The position numbers were made by a program, and so were the translations under genes. Positions 26,494 through 36,233 of a stretch of 64,000 bases of DNA are shown one piece after another. Every line of letters begins with the position of its first letter. The stretch's first letter is position 1. Source of the stretch: Oceanobacillus sp. Castelsardo (GTDB lineage Bacteria; Bacillota; Bacilli; Bacillales; Amphibacillaceae); the NCBI RefSeq assembly GCF_001659985.1, contig NZ_LYCS01000001.1, positions 62,001-126,000 on the forward strand, in the 5' to 3' direction. The notes beneath the pieces are model-generated. The model was given only the letters and a program-made list of their open reading frames with translations, did no database searches and was not told the DNA's origin.

Positions 26494-27621
26494 ATGAAAA
26501 TAAGAATTTTATTACTAACCGTAATATTCTTTGCTGCTAATTTGCTAATCTCTACAAATGGACAAGCAGCTTCTGCCGCACCGGGAGTATCAGCAAATAA
26601 TGCTGTATTAATAGAACAATCTACTGGACGAGTATTATTTGAAAAAGAGGCTCATTCCCAGGAATCCATAGCTAGTATAACTAAAATTATGACAGCAATT
26701 ATCGCAATCGAATCAGGAAAAATGGAAGAAAAGGCGACCGTAAGTAGAGATGCAATTTATACAGAGGGGTCCTCTATTTATTTAGAGCAAGGTGAAAGAA
26801 TGACGCTTGAGGATTTAGTTTATGGATTAATGCTACGGTCTGGTAATGATGCTGCAGTGGCAATAGCAGAGCATGTCGGAGGTAGTTTAGAAGGATTCGT
26901 CTATCTTATGAATGAAAAGGCAAAATGGTTGGGAATGGCGAATACTCATTTTGATAATCCGCATGGTCTTGATTCAGATACTCATTATTCAAGTGCATAT
27001 GATATGGCGATTTTAACGCAATATGCCATGAATAATGAGAAGTATAGAGAAATATCGGGTACCACTTCTTATAAATCAGATGGAAGAACATACAGTTGGA
27101 TAAATAAAAATAAATTATTAACCCAGTATTATGAATATTGTACAGGTGGAAAAACTGGTTTTACAAAGAAAACAGGAAGAACACTTGTTTCAACGGCCAG
27201 TAAAGACGGCATGGATTTAATTGCGGTAACGCTAAATGCACCAGATGACTGGAAAGATCATATGTCCTTATTTGAGTGGGGGTTTGAAAATTTTGATATG
27301 AAAACATTAACAGAAGAAGGGGAAGTGAAATTTAATTTAATCGACCTTAATAAAAGTCAAATCGGCTATTTACGAGACAAAATTCATTTTCCATTATCTG
27401 ATGATGAGGAGCACGAAGTAACATTTAAGAATTATATTTTAAAAGATGTGGATACATCATCAGAAAATAACGTAATCGGAAAAAAGGTATTTTTCTTAAA
27501 TGATAAAGAAATTATGGAAACGCCAATTTATGCGGTTGAAGACTCCTATTCATCAGATGCAAATAAAAAGTCATTCATATCAGAAGTCCTCTCCGTTTAT
27601 AAAAAAGTAACAGGGATGTAG
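26494..27621 (+). CDS. dacB: D-alanyl-D-alanine carboxypeptidase DacB (PBP5*)
   Basis: Mother-cell penicillin-binding protein that trims peptide side chains in the spore cortex and keeps cross-linking low. A signal peptide ends near GQAASA (about 28). The active site is S61-x-x-K64 (ASITK), S116-G-N and K220-T-G. GGGAGG precedes the ATG at 26494; the in-frame ATG at 26461 is upstream of the ribosome site. The downstream genes spmA and spmB confirm DacB rather than DacA or DacF. Confidence 0.92.
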   Translation: MKIRILLLTVIFFAANLLISTNGQAASAAPGVSANNAVLIEQSTGRVLFEKEAHSQESIASITKIMTAIIAIESGKMEEKATVSRDAIYTEGSSIYLEQGERMTLEDLVYGLMLRSGNDAAVAIAEHVGGSLEGFVYLMNEKAKWLGMANTHFDNPHGLDSDTHYSSAYDMAILTQYAMNNEKYREISGTTSYKSDGRTYSWINKNKLLTQYYEYCTGGKTGFTKKTGRTLVSTASKDGMDLIAVTLNAPDDWKDHMSLFEWGFENFDMKTLTEEGEVKFNLIDLNKSQIGYLRDKIHFPLSDDEEHEVTFKNYILKDVDTSSENNVIGKKVFFLNDKEIMETPIYAVEDSYSSDANKKSFISEVLSVYKKVTGM

Positions 27622-27627
27622 ATATAT

Positions 27628-28215
27628 ATGGTTAATCTAATATGGGCATTTATGGCAATTGTTGGTATTGTTTATGCGATGTTTAATGGAACGATGGAAG
27701 AAGTCAACAAAGCTCTATTTGAAAGTGCAGATGAAGCCGTAAAACTATCTATTGGGTTAATTAGTATTCTAGTGTTTTGGTTGGGGATTATGAAAATAGC
27801 AGAAGAAGCAGGTATATTAAGAGTGCTAGCAAGACTAATGCGTCCAATAGTAGTTAAAATATTCCCGGAAATTCCGAAAGATCATCCAGCAATGGGGTAC
27901 ATTTTATCCAACTTCACGGCGAATATATTTGGTCTAGGAAATGCGGCCACACCACTTGGAATAAAAGCAATGGAAGAGATGAAAAAACTAAGTGGAACAG
28001 ATACTGCATCTCGCTCCATGATCACTTTTTTAGCCTTAAATACGGCAGGCTTAACCTTAATTCCATCTACAGTAATCGCAATTCGGATGCAATACAACTC
28101 CAGTTCACCAACTGAAATCGTTGGTACTACTATTATTGCTTCCGCTGCTGCATTAGCTAGTGCATTATTATTGGATCGGTTCTTTTATTATAGAAGCCTT
28201 AGGAGGAAGGAATAA
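27628..28215 (+). CDS. spmA: Spore maturation protein A
   Basis: Membrane protein of the nucleoside-recognition (Gate) type, required with SpmB for proper spore core dehydration in B. subtilis. It has 195 residues with about four helices and the conserved Asn-rich core GYILSNFTANIFGLGNAATPLGIKAMEEM. The ribosome site is weak, as expected for a gene six bases after dacB. It overlaps spmB by one base (TAATG). Confidence 0.92.
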   Translation: MVNLIWAFMAIVGIVYAMFNGTMEEVNKALFESADEAVKLSIGLISILVFWLGIMKIAEEAGILRVLARLMRPIVVKIFPEIPKDHPAMGYILSNFTANIFGLGNAATPLGIKAMEEMKKLSGTDTASRSMITFLALNTAGLTLIPSTVIAIRMQYNSSSPTEIVGTTIIASAAALASALLLDRFFYYRSLRRKE

Positions 28216-28745
28216 TGGGAATTATCACTACAGTAAGCACTTGGCTTATTCCTTGCTTTTTATTATTAGTACTAAGCATTGCACAGTGGAAAAAGCTTCC
28301 ATCTTACGAACTATTTGTTGAAGGAGGAAAGGAAGGTGTCAAATTAGCATTTTCTTTACTTCCTTTTTTAGTTGGTATGTTAGTTGCTATCTCAATTTTA
28401 AGAAGTTCAGGAGCGTTAGAAGCGTCTATTGGTTTAATAGCTCCACTATTAACTGCAATAGGAATCCCTCCAGATATTGTCCCATTAGCACTAGTTAGGC
28501 CCATTTCCGGAAATGCTGCATTGGGAGTCACATCAGAATTAATTGCAACACATGGGCCGGATTCTTTTATAGGCAGACTTGCATCAACCATGCAAGGAAG
28601 TACGGACACCACATTGTATATTTTAACTGTGTATTTTGGTGCTGTAGGCATTAAAAAGATGAGATATGCCGTAAAAGTTGGACTCTTAGCTGATTTAGTT
28701 GGTATAATTGCATCAATCATAATTGTTACCCTTGTATTTGGGTAA
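28215..28745 (+). CDS. spmB: Spore maturation protein B
   Basis: Partner of SpmA, 176 residues, with the paired Gate-domain motif ALVRPISGNAALGVTSELIATHGPDSFIGRLASTMQGSTDTTLYIL. About four membrane helices. AGGAGGAAGG upstream lies inside the end of spmA. The dacB-spmA-spmB unit is complete and ends with a hairpin after the stop codon. Confidence 0.92.
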   Translation: MGIITTVSTWLIPCFLLLVLSIAQWKKLPSYELFVEGGKEGVKLAFSLLPFLVGMLVAISILRSSGALEASIGLIAPLLTAIGIPPDIVPLALVRPISGNAALGVTSELIATHGPDSFIGRLASTMQGSTDTTLYILTVYFGAVGIKKMRYAVKVGLLADLVGIIASIIIVTLVFG

Positions 28746-28756
28746 TACTAAAAAGT

Positions 28757-28790
28757 GGCGTTAACTTCTTGTTAGCGCTATTATTGTTTA
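28757..28790 (+). terminator. Probable terminator after spmB
   Basis: GCGTTAAC (28758-28765) pairs with GTTAGCGC (28771-28778) with one G-T pair; the tail is T-rich but interrupted. Confidence 0.5.
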
Positions 28791-28815
28791 TGAAAATAAT
28801 TATAAGAATGGTGAT

Positions 28816-29556
28816 ATGATGGCAAACAACTTGGAAAGACTGCAAAAAGTGATAGCTCAAAGTGGAGTTACTTCTAGAAGAAAAGCAGAACAACTAATTT
28901 TAGACGGAAAAGTAAAGGTAAACGATAAAGTGGTAACTACTTTAGGAACAAAAGTGTCTAATAGTGATAAGGTAGAAGTGGAAGGAATTCCACTGGAAAA
29001 AGAGTTACCAGTATATTTTCTTATGTATAAACCACGTGGAGTAATTTCCAGTGTTAAGGATGATAAAGGAAGAAAGGTAATTACAGATTTACTTGGTGAA
29101 GAAGTAGAGGAACGTGTATTTCCAATAGGAAGATTAGATTACGATACTTCTGGAATTATTTTACTAACCAACGATGGTGATTTTGCAAACTTACTTATGC
29201 ATCCAAGACATCAAATTGATAAGGTTTATGTAGCTAAAGTGAAAGGCATACTCAAAAAAACGGATCTAACACACCTTAAAAAAGGGGTAAAATCTGACAA
29301 AGATTTACTTAAGGCTGTAGATTATAGAATTATATCAACAGATAAAAAGGCAGAGACTACGGTTATAGAACTAACACTTCATGAAGGGAAAAATAGACAT
29401 GTAAGAAGGATGATGGAAGGGTTAGGGTTCCCAGTGGTGAAATTAAAGAGAGAAAGGTATGGATTTTTAAATTTAGATGGCTTAAAGCGTAGTGAATATC
29501 GTCCATTAACTCCTAAAGAGGTTAAACAAATGTATAACTTAGCAAATCAAAATTAA
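28816..29556 (+). CDS. rluB: 23S rRNA pseudouridine synthase RluB
   Basis: Modifies a uridine in 23S rRNA domain V near the peptidyl transferase centre. An S4-like RNA-binding domain (ERLQKVIAQSGVTSRRKAEQLILDGKVKVN, about 6-35) leads into the RsuA/RluB catalytic domain with the active-site Asp in FPIGRLDYDTSGIILLTNDGD. HEGKNRHVRRM is also typical. It has 246 residues. It precedes resA, as in B. subtilis. Confidence 0.92.
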   Translation: MMANNLERLQKVIAQSGVTSRRKAEQLILDGKVKVNDKVVTTLGTKVSNSDKVEVEGIPLEKELPVYFLMYKPRGVISSVKDDKGRKVITDLLGEEVEERVFPIGRLDYDTSGIILLTNDGDFANLLMHPRHQIDKVYVAKVKGILKKTDLTHLKKGVKSDKDLLKAVDYRIISTDKKAETTVIELTLHEGKNRHVRRMMEGLGFPVVKLKRERYGFLNLDGLKRSEYRPLTPKEVKQMYNLANQN

Positions 29557-29597
29557 ATTGTTGAATTATTGACAAATTTCATCTTCTTAAAAAATGG

Positions 29598-29603
29598 TAT
29601 ACT
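29598..29603 (+). promoter_or_regulatory. Candidate promoter of the resABC genes (extended -10)
   Basis: TGG-TATACT is an extended -10, 26 bases before the TTG start of resA. A TTGACA lies at 29569-29574, 23 bases away, too far for a standard -35. An activator-assisted promoter is plausible since resA is ResD-controlled in B. subtilis. Confidence 0.45.
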
Positions 29604-29623
29604 CATCTAAGGAGTGATTGAAA

Positions 29624-30196
29624 TTGAGTTTGGAAAATAGGAAAAAGTCAAAAAAAATAAAAAAAAGGAATCGATTAATCTTTCGTTCGATTATTTTAGT
29701 AGTTTTAATCGGAGCTACTATTTTTGCAATTGTTTCTAATTCTAAAGCTGATAATTCTATTTATCGTGCAGGGGATTCAGCACCAGATTTTCAATTAAAA
29801 CAAGTTAGTCACAATAATAATCTAGAAAACGTCCAATTAAGTAATTTAGAAGGGAAAGGGGTAATGTTGAATTTTTGGGGAACTTGGTGTAAACCCTGTG
29901 AAGCTGAAATGCCTTATATGGAGAAACTATACCCTGAATATCATGATAAAGGAATTGAGATCCTTGCAGTTAGTTTAGATAACACGGAATTAGTAATTAA
30001 CCGCTTTATTGATAAGTATGATTTAACGTTTCCGGTATTACATGATACAACGGGTGAAATCAGAGATTTATACAAAGTAGGGCCAATTCCAAGTACCTTT
30101 TTTATCAGTCCGGATGGAGAAATTAAAGAAGTTGTAAATGGAGCACTTACACTAGAAAAGTTAGAGCGATCATTGCAAAGTATTTTACCGGAATAA
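29624..30196 (+). CDS. resA: Thiol-disulfide oxidoreductase ResA
   Basis: Membrane-anchored thioredoxin-like protein that reduces the CXXCH haem-binding cysteines of apocytochrome c on the outer face of the membrane. An N-terminal anchor (about 19-38) is followed by the thioredoxin fold with active site C89-K-P-C92-E (WGTWCKPCE); the Glu after the motif is a ResA feature. CTAAGGAG favours the TTG at 29624 over the TTG at 29618. First of resA-resB-resC. Confidence 0.93.
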   Translation: MSLENRKKSKKIKKRNRLIFRSIILVVLIGATIFAIVSNSKADNSIYRAGDSAPDFQLKQVSHNNNLENVQLSNLEGKGVMLNFWGTWCKPCEAEMPYMEKLYPEYHDKGIEILAVSLDNTELVINRFIDKYDLTFPVLHDTTGEIRDLYKVGPIPSTFFISPDGEIKEVVNGALTLEKLERSLQSILPE

Positions 30197-30232
30197 TTGA
30201 TTTTATCCATACAACAACATGGGGGGTCAGTA

Positions 30233-31882
30233 ATGAAACAAGTTAAATGTGAATGCGGTCACGTTAATCCATTGGGTACCGTACTTTGTGAATCCTGTGG
30301 AAAACCAATAGAAGAGAACCAACATATTGATGGTAACGAGGGGAAAAAACTATTAAATATGCGTTATGACGGTACAGCAAGACGATCCAAAACGTATAAT
30401 AAATCGATTGTGGATCGAATTTGGAGTTTCTTTTCTTCTGTTAAAGTAGGGGTATGGCTAATTGTCTTAGCTTTAATTGCCTCTATGATTGGGACCATCT
30501 TCCCGCAAGAAATGTACATACCAGCAGATGCGCCAAATCGTGATCCAGCCGTATTCTACGAGAGTCAATATGGCGTATTGGGGCTTATATTCTATCAGCT
30601 AGGCTTACATAATTTATACTCATCATGGTGGTATATGTTACTAATTGCTTTAATTGGGGTTTCGTTAGTCATTTGTAGTTTAGATAGATTTATACCACTT
30701 TTTAGAGCATTAAGACATCAAAATCCAAAAAAACATCAATCTTTTTTAAGTAGACAGCGTTTATACAGTGAAACAGAATCATCAACTGATGACGAATTGA
30801 ATATGGTTAAAAAACAATTAAAGATACGTCGTTACAACATTAAAGAGACTGAGGGCTATCTTTTGGCGGAAAAGGGTCGATTTTCTAGATGGGGTCCCTA
30901 TGTCAATCATATTGGCTTAATTATTATCCTAATCGCCGCTATTTTACGTACTACACCTTTATTTTTTATGAATGAGTATGTTTGGGTACGAGAAGGGGAA
31001 ATAGAAGTTTTACCTGGCTCAAATGGAGAGTATTATGTCGAAAATAAAGACTTTATTTTTGAAACTCATGATGAAAATGATGAAAGATTTAAAGAAGCTT
31101 TAAGTAAAGAAGGAATGGTTGCCAGCAACTATCAAACAGACGTGGTTGTATATAAGGCAGATAGATCTATTCCTGGTGAAGAACCAGAACTTGAGCCAAT
31201 CGTAGAGGATTCAATCCAAATGAATAAGCCACTTAGTTTCGAGGGTTATGAATTAATTCAATCTTGGTATCAATTAAATGAATTTTCTTCGATGACTTTT
31301 AAAATTCATGAAACATCAGATGCAGACGAAAAATCATTGGGGTCTTTTACTGTTGATTTAAGAAATCCTCAACCTGAATTCGAACTTGATAATGGTTTTA
31401 AAGTTGTTTTGGATCAATACTATCCAGACTATTATTTAGATGATAATGGCATTCCAGCTTCTGAAACCAATTTCCCGCGAAATCCAGCTTTTGTATTTTC
31501 TATTTATAGTGAGGGAAATGATAAGCCAGAGGTAAGTTTTGTTGGAATTGGAAGAAACATAGATGGAACAGGAGAAAATAACTATAAGCTAGGCATTCAA
31601 GAATTTGAAATGCACGATGTTAGTGGCCTGACATTTAAATATGATCGATCCCTACCATTTTTTGGTATAGGTGCAGCTATTTTTATGATTGGTGTTATTC
31701 AAGGTATGTATTGGCAACATAGAAGAATATGGATCCATAAGAGAAAAGATGGTTCATTGGTAATGGCGGCTCATACAAATAAAAACTGGTTTGGCCTAAA
31801 GAAAGATATAGAAGTCGTTACCCAAAATACAAATATTAAAATGGTTGAAGATCAGCAGGAACTAGACGAAAAAGATAAATAA
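30233..31882 (+). CDS. resB: Cytochrome c biogenesis protein ResB
   Basis: Component of the system II haem ligation complex (CcsB/ResB), working with ResC. The N-terminus has a small four-Cys ribbon (CECGHVNPLGTVLCESCG, residues 5-22). It then has membrane helices near 70-90, 120-150 and 215-235, a large outer loop (about 245-470) and a final helix near 480. GGGGGG precedes the ATG at 30233, matching B. subtilis MKQVKCECGH. It lies between resA and resC. Confidence 0.93.
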   Translation: MKQVKCECGHVNPLGTVLCESCGKPIEENQHIDGNEGKKLLNMRYDGTARRSKTYNKSIVDRIWSFFSSVKVGVWLIVLALIASMIGTIFPQEMYIPADAPNRDPAVFYESQYGVLGLIFYQLGLHNLYSSWWYMLLIALIGVSLVICSLDRFIPLFRALRHQNPKKHQSFLSRQRLYSETESSTDDELNMVKKQLKIRRYNIKETEGYLLAEKGRFSRWGPYVNHIGLIIILIAAILRTTPLFFMNEYVWVREGEIEVLPGSNGEYYVENKDFIFETHDENDERFKEALSKEGMVASNYQTDVVVYKADRSIPGEEPELEPIVEDSIQMNKPLSFEGYELIQSWYQLNEFSSMTFKIHETSDADEKSLGSFTVDLRNPQPEFELDNGFKVVLDQYYPDYYLDDNGIPASETNFPRNPAFVFSIYSEGNDKPEVSFVGIGRNIDGTGENNYKLGIQEFEMHDVSGLTFKYDRSLPFFGIGAAIFMIGVIQGMYWQHRRIWIHKRKDGSLVMAAHTNKNWFGLKKDIEVVTQNTNIKMVEDQQELDEKDK

Positions 31883-31915
31883 TCTTTTTCGTAAAGAATC
31901 AAGGAGGTATTTTCC

Positions 31916-33106
31916 ATGGATCTATTAAATATTAGTAGTACAGCATTATATACAGCTTTTATTTTGTATTTAATTGCTACATTTTTCTTTGGTGCTACTA
32001 TTAAAGATAAACAAACAGATAATAATAAAAAGGGATTTTCAGGAAAAATCGCCATCACACTTACGATTATTGGATTTCTAGCACAGCTTGTTTACTTTAC
32101 AACAAGATGGATTTCTAGTGGACATGCTCCAGTTAGTAATATGTTTGAGTTCCTAACTTTTCTAGGTATGGCTTTAGTATTCGCTTTTATAATTCTATAT
32201 GCATATTACAAATTAAGTTTCTTAGGATTATTTGCTCTTCCTATCTCTATGATCATCATCGCTTACGCAAGTATGTTTCCAACTGATATATCACCATTAG
32301 TACCTTCGTTGCAAAGTCACTGGTTATATATTCATGTTACAACCGTTGCATTAGGTCAAGGTATACTAGGGATAAGTTTTGTAGTAGGTTTAATGTACTT
32401 GATAAAAGAGATTGATCAAACTGTGAAAAGTAAAGAAACAACATGGTTGGAAATAGTCATGTATATTTTATTTGTATTCATTGGATTTATTGTTATTACA
32501 ACTTCTTTCAATTTAATGAACTATAATGCTACTTTTGAATATGGACCTGGAAATCGCACGGTAACAACAGATTATCATTTACCTGCTATTGCGGCTCCAA
32601 CCAATAGTACATTAGTAACAGAAGACGTCATGCAACCATGGTTTGAAACACCAGAATGGTTCCAAGGGGAAGATGCGGGACGTAAATTTAATACATTAAT
32701 TTGGTCTGTTATTACTGGAACCATTATTTATTTAATTACTAGATTGATCTTAAGAAAACGCGTTGGTGCAACTCTTCAACATTTATTAAAAAATATAAAA
32801 GCTGATTTATTAGATGAAATAGAGTATCGTTCGGTTGCGATTGGATTTCCAGTTTTTACACTTGGTGGTTTAATCTTCGCTGCGATTTGGGCGGAAATTG
32901 CTTGGGGAAGATTTTGGGGCTGGGATCCAAAGGAAGTTTGGGCATTTGTTACATGGTTATTTTATGCGGCATACTTACACCTGCGACTTTCAAGAGGTTG
33001 GCATGGTAAAAAATCTGCTTGGCTAGCTGTAATAGGCTTTGGAATTATTATGTTTAACTTAATTGTTGTAAATCTAGTTTTAGCTGGATTACATTCATAT
33101 GCATAA
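31916..33106 (+). CDS. resC: Cytochrome c biogenesis protein ResC (CcsA family)
   Basis: Haem-handling membrane protein that delivers haem to apocytochrome c with ResB. The tryptophan-rich WWD motif is seen in WAEIAWGRFWGWDPKEVWAFVTW, with flanking His residues. About eight hydrophobic helices fill its 396 residues. AAGGAGG precedes the ATG. A strong hairpin after the stop separates it from resDE, although readthrough is likely. Confidence 0.93.
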   Translation: MDLLNISSTALYTAFILYLIATFFFGATIKDKQTDNNKKGFSGKIAITLTIIGFLAQLVYFTTRWISSGHAPVSNMFEFLTFLGMALVFAFIILYAYYKLSFLGLFALPISMIIIAYASMFPTDISPLVPSLQSHWLYIHVTTVALGQGILGISFVVGLMYLIKEIDQTVKSKETTWLEIVMYILFVFIGFIVITTSFNLMNYNATFEYGPGNRTVTTDYHLPAIAAPTNSTLVTEDVMQPWFETPEWFQGEDAGRKFNTLIWSVITGTIIYLITRLILRKRVGATLQHLLKNIKADLLDEIEYRSVAIGFPVFTLGGLIFAAIWAEIAWGRFWGWDPKEVWAFVTWLFYAAYLHLRLSRGWHGKKSAWLAVIGFGIIMFNLIVVNLVLAGLHSYA

Positions 33107-33111
33107 AAAAT

Positions 33112-33150
33112 AAAGAGGGACGAGGTTTTCATAACCTCGTCCACTTCTTT
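33112..33150 (+). terminator. Terminator between resC and resD
   Basis: GGACGAGGTT (33118-33127) pairs with AACCTCGTCC (33133-33142), with an outer AAAGA/TCTTT extension. Confidence 0.75.
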
Positions 33151-33213
33151 ATACATTTTGGTCACTTTCGTTTATAATTAATATATGATAATCGGATGTA
33201 TAGGGGGATTTTG

Positions 33214-33930
33214 ATGTCACAAGAAACAAAAATTTTAATTGTGGATGATGAAGATAGAATTAGAAGATTAATTAGAATGTATCTTGAACGAGAGGATTAT
33301 ATAATAGAAGAAGCTGACAATGGTAAAGATGCTCTCGAAATGGCGTTAGAAAATAACTATCATGTTATTATTTTAGATATTATGATGCCCGAAATGGATG
33401 GAATAGAAGTTTGTCAGAAATTAAGAAAAGAAAAATCTACACCGGTAATCATGTTAACCGCTAAAGGGGAAGAAGCAAACCGAGTTCAAGGTTTTGAAGT
33501 AGGTGCAGATGACTATATTGTAAAACCATTTAGTCCACGTGAAGCAGTTCTACGTGTTAAAGCATTATTACGAAGAGTAAATGTGGCCTCTTTTAATGAA
33601 CAAGAAGTCGTTTCGAAAGATTTATTAGTCTTTCCTCATATAACGATTGACTATGATGCTCATCGAGTAACTGCAGAAGAGCAGGAGGTTAGTTTAACAC
33701 CGAAGGAATATGAATTACTATGCTTTTTAGCTAAATCCCCAGATAAAGTATTCAATCGAGAAGTTTTACTTAAAGAAGTATGGCAGTATGAATTTTTTGG
33801 GGATTTAAGGACAGTCGATACTCATGTGAAGCGGCTAAGAGAAAAATTGAGTAAGGTTTCTAAAGACGCTGCAAAAATGATTGTAACGGTATGGGGTGTC
33901 GGTTACAAATTTGAGGTTGATGATAAGTAA
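33214..33930 (+). CDS. resD: Response regulator ResD
   Basis: OmpR/PhoB-type activator of aerobic and anaerobic respiration genes. The receiver domain has the acidic pocket D11/D12 (VDDE), phosphoacceptor D55 (ILDIMMPEMDG) and K in IVKPFSP. The C-terminal winged helix carries VSLTPKEYELLCFLA and the ResD-typical VWQYEFFGDLRTVDTHVKRLREKL. AGGGGG precedes the ATG at 33214. The stop overlaps the resE start by one base. Confidence 0.95.
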   Translation: MSQETKILIVDDEDRIRRLIRMYLEREDYIIEEADNGKDALEMALENNYHVIILDIMMPEMDGIEVCQKLRKEKSTPVIMLTAKGEEANRVQGFEVGADDYIVKPFSPREAVLRVKALLRRVNVASFNEQEVVSKDLLVFPHITIDYDAHRVTAEEQEVSLTPKEYELLCFLAKSPDKVFNREVLLKEVWQYEFFGDLRTVDTHVKRLREKLSKVSKDAAKMIVTVWGVGYKFEVDDK

Positions 33931-35696
33931 TGTTTTGGCGTAGTGTAGTGGTCAAGCTAGCAATAACTATTTTACTGCTAGTTTGCTTTGTATTATTTAT
34001 ATTATCTATTTTTTTATTACAGTTTTTTGAGAACTTCCATCTTAATGAAGCTGAAACAAGTATGATGAAAACAGCAACAAAAATTTCTTATTTGGTAGAC
34101 GAACAAGAAGATCATCAAGTTATTCAAGAGACTACAGACTTAGTAAAAGATCCCAATAATCGAGTAGTCATTATTTATCCGGATGGTGATTTTTGGGTTT
34201 CGGAAAGTAATGATGATCATCTGTATAGGTTAGAAGAGGATTGGATTAATAGCGATTCTGAATTAGTGGAAGTAATGACGAATTCAAAAGAATTAAAAAA
34301 ACAAATTACATTACCCCATAGTGATGTGGATGCTATTATTGTTGGAAAACCTGTATTAAATAATGGCGGTGTTTTTGTTTATCAGTCTTTACAGGCAGTA
34401 GAGCAAACAAAGTTAGAAACTAGAAAAATTATTTATTTAGCAGCTGGTATCGCTCTTGTCTTAACTACATTTTTTGCTGTCTTTCTTTCTACTCGTATAA
34501 CCTCGCCATTAATCAAGATGCGAGAAGCAGCACACGAGCTAACTAGGGGTGAATTTAATACGAAGGTACCTATTTTGACGCATGATGAAATTGGTGACTT
34601 AGCGATTGAATTCAATCGTATGGGTAGACAACTTAAGTTTCATATTAATGCTCTTAGACAAGAAAAGGAACAATTTTCTGGCATCGTAACATCCATGGCG
34701 GATGGTGTTGTTACATTAAACAGAAATGGGGATATGATTATCATTAATCCCCCAGCAGAGAAGTTTCTAGAAAACTGGTACTTTGAATATAATGTAAGTA
34801 CAAATCTTTCTAATAAACCTCTTCCTACTGAATTAAAAGAAGTTTTGGAAGAGGTCATCGGTGGGGAGGACAAAGTACTACGTGAAATAATTATTCAAGG
34901 TAGAAACTATGTGATGCTTATGACACCTTTATATGATGGCTCACAGGTACGTGGAGCTGTAGCTGTTATTCGTGATATGACTGAAGAAAGGCGCTTAGAC
35001 AAGTTAAGAAAAGACTTTATCGCGAATGTATCTCATGAACTAAGAACACCTATATCGATGCTTCAAGGATATAGTGAAGCGATTGTTGATGATATTGCAG
35101 AAAGTAAAGAAGAGAAAAATGAACTCGCTAAGATTATTCATGATGAATCATTAAGAATGGGTAGATTAGTAAATGAATTACTTGATTTAGCTCGAATGGA
35201 AGCTGGACATATTCAGCTCAATAAGGAAGAGGTTGAAATTCAAGCTTTCGTTGAAAGAATCTTAAAGAAATTTCATGGCATAGCAGCCGATAACCAGATA
35301 GAGTTACTATTTGAAAATAATATCACTAGTAATAATGCTCTATTAGATCCCGATCGTGTAGAGCAGGTTTTTACTAATCTAATTGATAATGCGATTCGCC
35401 ATACAGAAGAAAATGGCTCTGTGAAAGTATCCGTAAAAAATAATGAAAATGAACTTAGTGTGTCTATTGAAGATAATGGTAGTGGAATACCTGAAGAAGA
35501 TTTACCATTTGTTTTTGAAAGATTTTACAAAGCGGATAAATCAAGAACTAGAAACAAAGAGAAAAAAGGAACAGGGCTTGGATTGGCAATTGCTAAGAAT
35601 ATAGTAAATGCACATAGAGGATCGATAAGTGTTAGAAGTAAACTACATCAAGGTACAACATTTACTTTTAATATTCCAAAGAATAGTAAATCTTAA
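33930..35696 (+). CDS. resE: Sensor histidine kinase ResE
   Basis: Membrane kinase for ResD. Domain order: helix (about 10-32), extracytoplasmic sensor region (33-165), helix (166-187), HAMP (190-240), PAS-like (250-355), HisKA with H369 (NVSHELRTPISML), HATPase with N box DNAIRHTEEN and G boxes DNGSGIPEEDLPF and GTGLGLAIAKN. It has 588 residues, the B. subtilis length. In B. subtilis sigX-rsiX follow; here a lipoprotein gene does. Confidence 0.94.
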   Translation: MFWRSVVVKLAITILLLVCFVLFILSIFLLQFFENFHLNEAETSMMKTATKISYLVDEQEDHQVIQETTDLVKDPNNRVVIIYPDGDFWVSESNDDHLYRLEEDWINSDSELVEVMTNSKELKKQITLPHSDVDAIIVGKPVLNNGGVFVYQSLQAVEQTKLETRKIIYLAAGIALVLTTFFAVFLSTRITSPLIKMREAAHELTRGEFNTKVPILTHDEIGDLAIEFNRMGRQLKFHINALRQEKEQFSGIVTSMADGVVTLNRNGDMIIINPPAEKFLENWYFEYNVSTNLSNKPLPTELKEVLEEVIGGEDKVLREIIIQGRNYVMLMTPLYDGSQVRGAVAVIRDMTEERRLDKLRKDFIANVSHELRTPISMLQGYSEAIVDDIAESKEEKNELAKIIHDESLRMGRLVNELLDLARMEAGHIQLNKEEVEIQAFVERILKKFHGIAADNQIELLFENNITSNNALLDPDRVEQVFTNLIDNAIRHTEENGSVKVSVKNNENELSVSIEDNGSGIPEEDLPFVFERFYKADKSRTRNKEKKGTGLGLAIAKNIVNAHRGSISVRSKLHQGTTFTFNIPKNSKS

Positions 35697-35770
35697 TTTA
35701 AATCAATTATTTATTGTGTTAAAATTATATAGTCATGAGGGATTATATAATTTTTAAGGAAGTGGCAATA

Positions 35771-36190
35771 GTGGGAAAATATTCTATCATATTAGTTACT
35801 TTTTTCATCTTATTCATCTTTTCAGGATGTTCGGAGAGTAATGAAAATGAAAATAATGTAACAACCAAGACTTCAAATAGTACACATTCAGAAGAAGTTG
35901 CTGAAGATTTTGTGCGAATTACGGTTTCTAAAAATAATGGAACAGAATTCTTAACAGAAGAGGAAATTTCAATTGAGAGCGGAGAAAATTTACTTGAATT
36001 GATGCAAAATAATTTTTACACGGAGCAAGTAAATGGTCAAATCACTTCAATTGAAAGACAGAAGGCTAATGAGAAAGAAAATTTACTTTGGGTTATTACT
36101 GTAAATGATGAACCTCTTACTGTGATGCCAGCGGAATATAAGGTACAATCTGGTGATAAAATTATTTTTGACTTACATGAAGTAAAATAA
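35771..36190 (+). CDS. DUF4430-like lipoprotein
   Basis: A 139-residue protein with a lipoprotein signal peptide ending in FSGC (lipidated Cys about 20), a Ser/Asn/Glu-rich linker, and a C-terminal beta-rich domain. Its pattern (ISIESGENLLELMQNNFY, WVITVNDEPL, YKVQSGDKIIFDLHE) matches DUF4430, related to the transcobalamin C-terminal domain. AAGGA ten bases before GTG 35771 makes this the likely start; an upstream ATG would put extra residues before the signal peptide. Ligand unknown; cofactor or sugar binding at the outer membrane face is only a guess. Confidence 0.65.
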   Translation: MGKYSIILVTFFILFIFSGCSESNENENNVTTKTSNSTHSEEVAEDFVRITVSKNNGTEFLTEEEISIESGENLLELMQNNFYTEQVNGQITSIERQKANEKENLLWVITVNDEPLTVMPAEYKVQSGDKIIFDLHEVK

Positions 36191-36233
36191 TGTTTTTAAA
36201 ATACCAATCAGCGTTAATTCACTTTATATGAGT